Source: Caprella mutica (lineage: Eukaryota > Arthropoda > Malacostraca > Amphipoda > Caprellidae). From it: a stretch of 64,000 nucleotides of DNA. The notes under the pieces are model-generated. The model saw only the letters and a list, made by a program, of their open reading frames with translations. It made no database searches and had not been told where the DNA came from. A program made the position numbers and the translations under genes. Below are positions 59,561-64,000 of the stretch, piece after piece (positions within the stretch are counted from its first letter, which is position 1; every line of letters starts with the position of its first letter). Location: NCBI GenBank assembly GCA_947561585.1, contig CANNZV010001872.1, forward strand, positions 1 to 64,000. Direction: 5' to 3'.

Positions 59561-60273
59561 ATTTTCTGGCGCAGAACCTGAACCGTTGGTCTTTGAAAAA
59601 CACCAAAGAATTAGGTGGGTCAACCTATTTTCTTGTAGACAGACCAAAGAACTCTTCCTCTTTGACCGAGAATGTCAAAAGATACTGTTAATATCCCGAT
59701 TGAAACTTCTTCTTCTCTCCTGGGAACATTTGGTCCTAAAACAGTAAAACAATAATACTTGCCGACGATCTGGTCTTCGCCCAGAAACATGACCTCATAA
59801 TATTGTTGTGGAATGTTCTACCTAATACAAGACTAGGGACACAACTCTGGATTAAATTTTACTACCTTCATAGTATCATTATACTCTCAAATTCTGATAC
59901 ATTTTATCTTTCTTGAAAGAATTGAAAGACTGGAAGAGTTCAACGACTAACCTTTAGGTCTAGGGGATTCAGTACATATGGACCCTCTCTTGGCCTGGGT
60001 ATCTTCCCGACCTTACAATGGCAAGTGAATATTCCACGTAACCTACTAGATGTATGAAAAACCCATTTGCTTCTATATTCTTATTATCGTAATTTGAGAG
60101 ACATAAAGTGAAAATATCTAAGTGTGACAGTATTTTGAATAACGTTTTAGATATGTATGCTAAATTGGTTATATATGCTATATTTGACATCTAAAAAGAA
60201 TTATTACTTTCATAGATTGCGTAAGGTTATCTTTTGGGCGACATATTTTTGTTTGTCATCTTGTTGCTCACAT
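59561..60273. other. Interior of the mariner-like element, unassigned
   Basis: No frame was recognised. The minus-strand 73-codon frame at 59969 is not supported. Confidence 0.35.
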
Positions 60274-60754
60274 AACTCAAAAAGTCTTCGATCAAATTAC
60301 TTTGAATTTGGTAAGACGATCGATTGACTAATCTCCAGGAACAATCTGGTAAAATTTTGGGAGCTATCCGGTCAAAGCCCAAGGTCATTTATAACTCAAT
60401 AATTCAAAAAGTTTTCAATCAATTTGTCTGAAATTTGATGAGACGATTGGTCAATATCCAGGAACGGTTTGGTTAGTTTTTGGAAGCGGTCAGGTTAAAG
60501 GTCAAGTTGACTTATAACGCAGAATGTATTCAATCAAAGTAACTGAAATTTGGTCGACGTTTGGTAATTATCCATGCAGGAACCGATTTATTAGATTTTG
60601 TGAGCAATCAGGTAAAAATAAAGGTCAAGGTCATTTATAACACAAAAGAATTCAACCAAATTGTCTGAAATTGGGCGGGACGATGCTTCAATATTCAGGA
60701 ACCATTTGTTTATATTTTGGGAGTGAACAGGTTAAAGATCAAGGTCATTTGTAA
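60274..60754 (+). repeat. Four diverged 120-bp repeats ending AAGGTCAAGGTCATTTAT
   Basis: Units start at 60274, 60393, 60516 and 60639. Each carries AACTCAAAAAG, a TCTGAAATTTG motif, a CCAGGAAC motif and TCAGGTTAAAGGTCAAGG. They are followed by AAAGTATGCGCTCTATGAGT. Similar modules are, as I recall, widespread in marine invertebrate genomes. They were probably inserted into, or captured by, the mariner element. Confidence 0.82.
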
Positions 60755-61327
60755 GCGGTGGCAAAAGTATGCGCTCTATGAGTGCCCGCCATCTAGTTAT
60801 TTATTATATTTATAGTTACATAATAAGTAAATATAATTGTGTCATACTTCAGATAAACTTATATTACAAGCATAAATTAATGCTGAATAGAAAGCAACAT
60901 TCATGACGTCACACATACATTCTACAAACTTGACATAAACAGGTTGAAAAAAGTTTGTCTCAAGTTTTAAATTTGAATCATATGATTGTTTATGCTTTTA
61001 AACACATTGGAATTATTTTTAAAGTAAGTATCTAGACACTAAATAGTGCTATTTTTCACTATTGAAAGGAATTAAAGGGTGCGCAGATATTCGCCCCTCT
61101 CGCGCGCAAGAATCGCCCCATCAAAGACAATTTCAATTGCGCACTACTTTCGTCAATAACTCAGATTATACAAATGCTAATTTTTTGTCCTTTGGATGGT
61201 GTATAAAAGGCCTTATTGCGGTTCTTCATGTCAAATAATAATCGTCTATCTGCAAAAACTAAGTTGCAAAACCCAAAAGTTTTTAGTGCGCAAGATTCGC
61301 CCCTCCCGACCCTATATTGTAATGATT

Positions 61328-61584
61328 AGCTATTAACGTCTGCTTCGGAACCAAATGCAATATGTCAAAAGGAAATTAAATACAAGGGACTGGAAGAAGC
61401 AGTCAGGAAGAAAAGTGGCTCAATGAACAAAGACATTTACCATCGTCAGTGACAATGCTCATGGATGCAGAAAAGCTACTCCGTGAACGCAGTCACTTAC
61501 CAAAAAATGTGACGAAAAAAACACACAAAGCACCGGTGGCTGCACTCATGCATGGAAGAGGAAAATGAAGAGGTGATAGTAAAT
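61328..61584 (+). repeat. Dispersed repeat DR-1, full-length copy
   Basis: It begins TTAACGTCTGCTTCGGAACC, 14 bases beyond the mariner end, and ends GAAGAGGTGATAGTAAAT like the copy at 40763. Confidence 0.82.
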
Positions 61585-62000
61585 CGAAATAATTTCGTAA
61601 GATATTCCAAAGAGGGAGTGTTTTTAGTAATAATGCACCGTAACATAACGGGTTATATATTAGTTGTATATTTTGCATATATACCTGTTTCTTAGTTTAT
61701 TGAGACTATCATATAGATTATATACACACTCTTATGGTTACTTCCTTGCTATTGTTATATGGCTAATATTATACACATTGAGAAGAAATATATAGGTTGC
61801 TATATAGATATAAAATACAACACGTGTTTCTAGTACTCAAGAAATGGTATTATTTAAAGATAGATTATATACGTTTTTTCTTGAATGTTGATGATTTTAA
61901 TTTAAAGTTTTTAGAGATATTTATATAAAAACATATGATGCATAATGGAGAAAATAATGAATACAAATGTAAATAAGAAAATTATATTATGAAATATAAT
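61585..62000. other. Unassigned AT-rich stretch
   Basis: Nothing was recognised. Confidence 0.3.
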
Positions 62001-62174
62001 TAGTAGGTAAGTTACATGTTAACGGACTATACCACATTATCGGACACGTAAGGTAAAAAAAAAAACTTATATTGTAATTAGTATCCATGATACATGCAGG
62101 TATCATGGATACTAATTAAAATTGTATCACCTGTTCGAAAATGTGGAACCGGCCGATAACTTGGAGCTCACCCC
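62001..62174. mobile_element. MITE family A with an almost perfect core
   Basis: The left end is GTAGGTAAGTTACATGTTAA. The core is AGTATCCATGATACA-TGCA-GGTATCATGGATACT. The right end is TCGAAAATGTGGAACCGG with CTTGGAGCTCACCCC. Confidence 0.8.
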
Positions 62175-62719
62175 AAATCCTATTTCATATTGTGGAATAA
62201 GAATTTCAAGGACATGGAAGATGAATAGGATAAAATAGGAAAAAAATGATACAAATTAGGGAGAAAATATTTGAGGAGTTTGACACGCACGTACAGTTCT
62301 GAACTAATTTAAAAATACATTAAAAAGGCAAAATACATCAAAAAAACATCATTGTATTTCAATGAACAGGTGAACGGTTCGGAATTATTTAATAAAAATA
62401 CAGTTAACGCGTCCCACCCTTTAATCCATTAACAAAATAACATTAAAAAGATATTTTATTATATACTTTGATGAACGGAGAGAACAATGTTAAACCAATA
62501 AATATTAGTGCAATAACTGAGAAATCAAATAAGACTCTCAAAATCACATTATAGTTCTTCAAATACTAAAACAAATTAATACTGTTCATCATTTTTATGT
62601 GTAGAAACAAAATAAAATACGAAGATATCAATAAAACCGTTACAAGATATGTAATGTCACACAAATGTAGCGAAACTATTTTTAAAATGTTTGATCTATT
62701 TTTTTAATGAATTTTCTGA
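62175..62719. other. Unassigned AT-rich stretch
   Basis: Nothing was recognised. Confidence 0.3.
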
Positions 62720-62970
62720 GCTGAATGCAATATTTAGTAGTTATTTAGTATATATTGCCTATTTAATGTGCCTATTTGTACTCCATACCTATTTATATCC
62801 AATTCCAATATAATATACCTATTTATACCAATTCCTATTTAGTATTGCCTATTTAATGTGCCTATTTGTACTCTATACCTATTTATATACAATTCCAATT
62901 TACACCAATGCCTATTTACACCAATGCCTATTTACACCAATGCCTATTTACACCCATGCCTATTTACCAG
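62720..62970 (+). repeat. Degenerate repeat of CCTATTTA motifs
   Basis: 62745-62900 has imperfect units (CCTATTTATATCCAATTCCA). 62895-62965 has a clean 16-bp unit, CCTATTTACACCAATG, about 4.5 times. Confidence 0.85.
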
Positions 62971-63229
62971 TAGTGATAGCATTTACCACCCTCGTACAGG
63001 ACACTGGACAACACATCTCTCACTAACTCCAGCGTCACGCGGGACATTCTTTTAGCGTCTGTAGGACACGAGGCACACGACACGTGTTTGCACGTTAAAA
63101 CGGTGCCTCACGACTAAACAGTCTCACTATTGTTAACAGTTTAACCATTGCTGACAAGTTAACCTCTCTGTTAGAACAGTGGTTAGGAAGAAGAATTAGG
63201 CAGATGGTGATATCTCTCAATATGTATTG

Positions 63230-63312
63230 CCTTACTATCCCAGGAATAAATACTTCTTGCCTGGGATATTCCCTTACTATCCCAGGAATAAATACTTCTT
63301 GCCTGGGGATAT
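63230..63312 (+). repeat. 42-bp tandem duplication, two units
   Basis: CCTTACTATCCCAGGAATAA and the rest of a 42-bp unit occur twice. ATCCCAGG and CCTGGGAT can pair. Confidence 0.88.
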
Positions 63313-63495
63313 CAAGATATATTTATTTGGTTATTATCATTTAAAATTGGTCTATATACATTGATTTCAAAAGTACAAATGGAATATACTTAAATATGTC
63401 TAATCATTAGAGTACACATGAGAAGCTTTAAAAAAACCACCATTGTTCAACTCCAGAGAAAACTGTTTGCATGGAAAGTGAAAAACATTACACAG

Positions 63496-64000
63496 GGGAA
63501 ATTAGTAACGTTTAAACGTGGAAATTATTAACTTGTAAACGTGGAAATTAGTAACGTTTGAACGTGGAAATTATTAACTTGTAAACGTGGAAATTAGTAA
63601 CGTTTAAACGTGGAAATTATTAACTTGTAAACGTGGAAATTAGTAACGTTTAAACGTGGAAATTATTAACTTGTAAACGTGGAAATTAGTAACGTTTAAA
63701 CGTGGAAATTATTAACTTGTAAACGTGGAAATTAGTAACGTTTAAACGTGGAAATTAGTAACTTGTAAACGTGGAAATTAGTAACGTTTAAACGTGGAAA
63801 TTAGTAACGTTTAAACGTGGAAATTAGTAACGTTTAAACGTGGAAATTAGTAACGTTTAAACGTGGAAATTAGTAACGTTTAAACGTGGAAATTAGTAAC
63901 GTTTAAACGTGGAAATTAGTAACGTTTAAACGTGGAAATTAGTAACGTTTAAACGTGGAAATTAGTAACGTTTAAACGTGGAAATTAGTAACGTTTAAAC
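63496..64000 (+). repeat. 23-bp satellite running off the window, at least 22 units
   Basis: The unit is GTTTAAACGTGGAAATTAGT plus AAC. The left half alternates with a variant (ATTATTAACTTGTAAAC) as a 46-bp dimer. From about 63770 only the plain unit remains. Confidence 0.95.

Larger units (their letters stand above)
58023..61314 (+). mobile_element. Mariner-like DNA transposon, 3.29 kb, TA-flanked
   Basis: Terminal inverted repeats GGGTCGGGAGGGGCGAATCT and its complement are flanked by TA on both sides, as in Tc1/mariner insertions. A 17-bp motif close to GGGGCGAATATTGCGCA recurs in the subterminal regions at about 58034, 58060, 58406 (reverse), 58442, 61080 (reverse), 61104 (reverse) and 61287 (reverse). 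These could be transposase binding sites, by analogy with IR/DR-type Tc1 elements. A decayed transposase lies inside. The CpG-rich motifs contrast sharply with the AT-rich interior. Confidence 0.88.

Overview
This is a 64 kb piece of an animal nuclear genome. It is strongly AT-rich and contains a spliced metazoan gene, a non-LTR retrotransposon, TA-flanked DNA transposons and a very high load of minisatellites. The lineage cannot be fixed from sequence alone. An invertebrate, perhaps an arthropod or a mollusc, fits the short introns, the mariner-type transposon and the style of the dispersed repeats, but this is inference. No bacterial features, tRNA or rRNA genes were seen.

The only confidently identified host gene is on the minus strand at 2748-4957. 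Six consecutive exons keep one reading frame through five introns with good splice sites. The encoded 291-codon segment matches the Sec39-domain region of NBAS, the large subunit of the NBAS-RINT1-ZW10 (NRZ) ER tethering complex. The rest of the gene lies outside the window or beyond unrecognised introns. Immediately left, on the opposite strand, is an open reverse-transcriptase frame of a jockey/CR1-like non-LTR retrotransposon (5-2302) ending in an (AAC)n tail. It is followed by a palindromic MITE.

The remaining 57 kb looks non-coding and is built from two interlocking kinds of repeat. (1) Several MITE families have long inverted repeats. Family A (ends GGGTAAGTTACGAATTATCG, TA target) has about 20 full or broken copies, two of them nested. 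Family B begins AAGGGCCGTACA, C begins GGGTTGTGACAATATGCG, D begins CCTCTATAGTGAA and E begins TTATGGTGGGGCCATAG. (2) At least 25 separate tandem arrays have units of 15 to 71 bp. By my tally of array boundaries they cover about 16 kb, a quarter of the window. The largest is a 4 kb, 71-bp satellite (18811-22787) with a 710-bp higher-order repeat, followed by a 19-bp array (37704-39415) and a 15-bp array (8761-10290).

The most interesting pattern is that several arrays are amplified pieces of the MITEs beside them. The internal palindrome of family A is expanded inside a copy at 17113-17826 and again at 7666 and 56511. The end of family D is expanded at 8761-10290, and one arm of family E at 52234-52362. 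The same 34-bp palindromic core also sits in two MITE families with unrelated ends (A and B). The window thus appears to preserve steps by which palindromic transposons seed satellites. A 3.3 kb mariner-like element (58023-61314) with a decayed transposase and repeated subterminal motifs lies near the right end.
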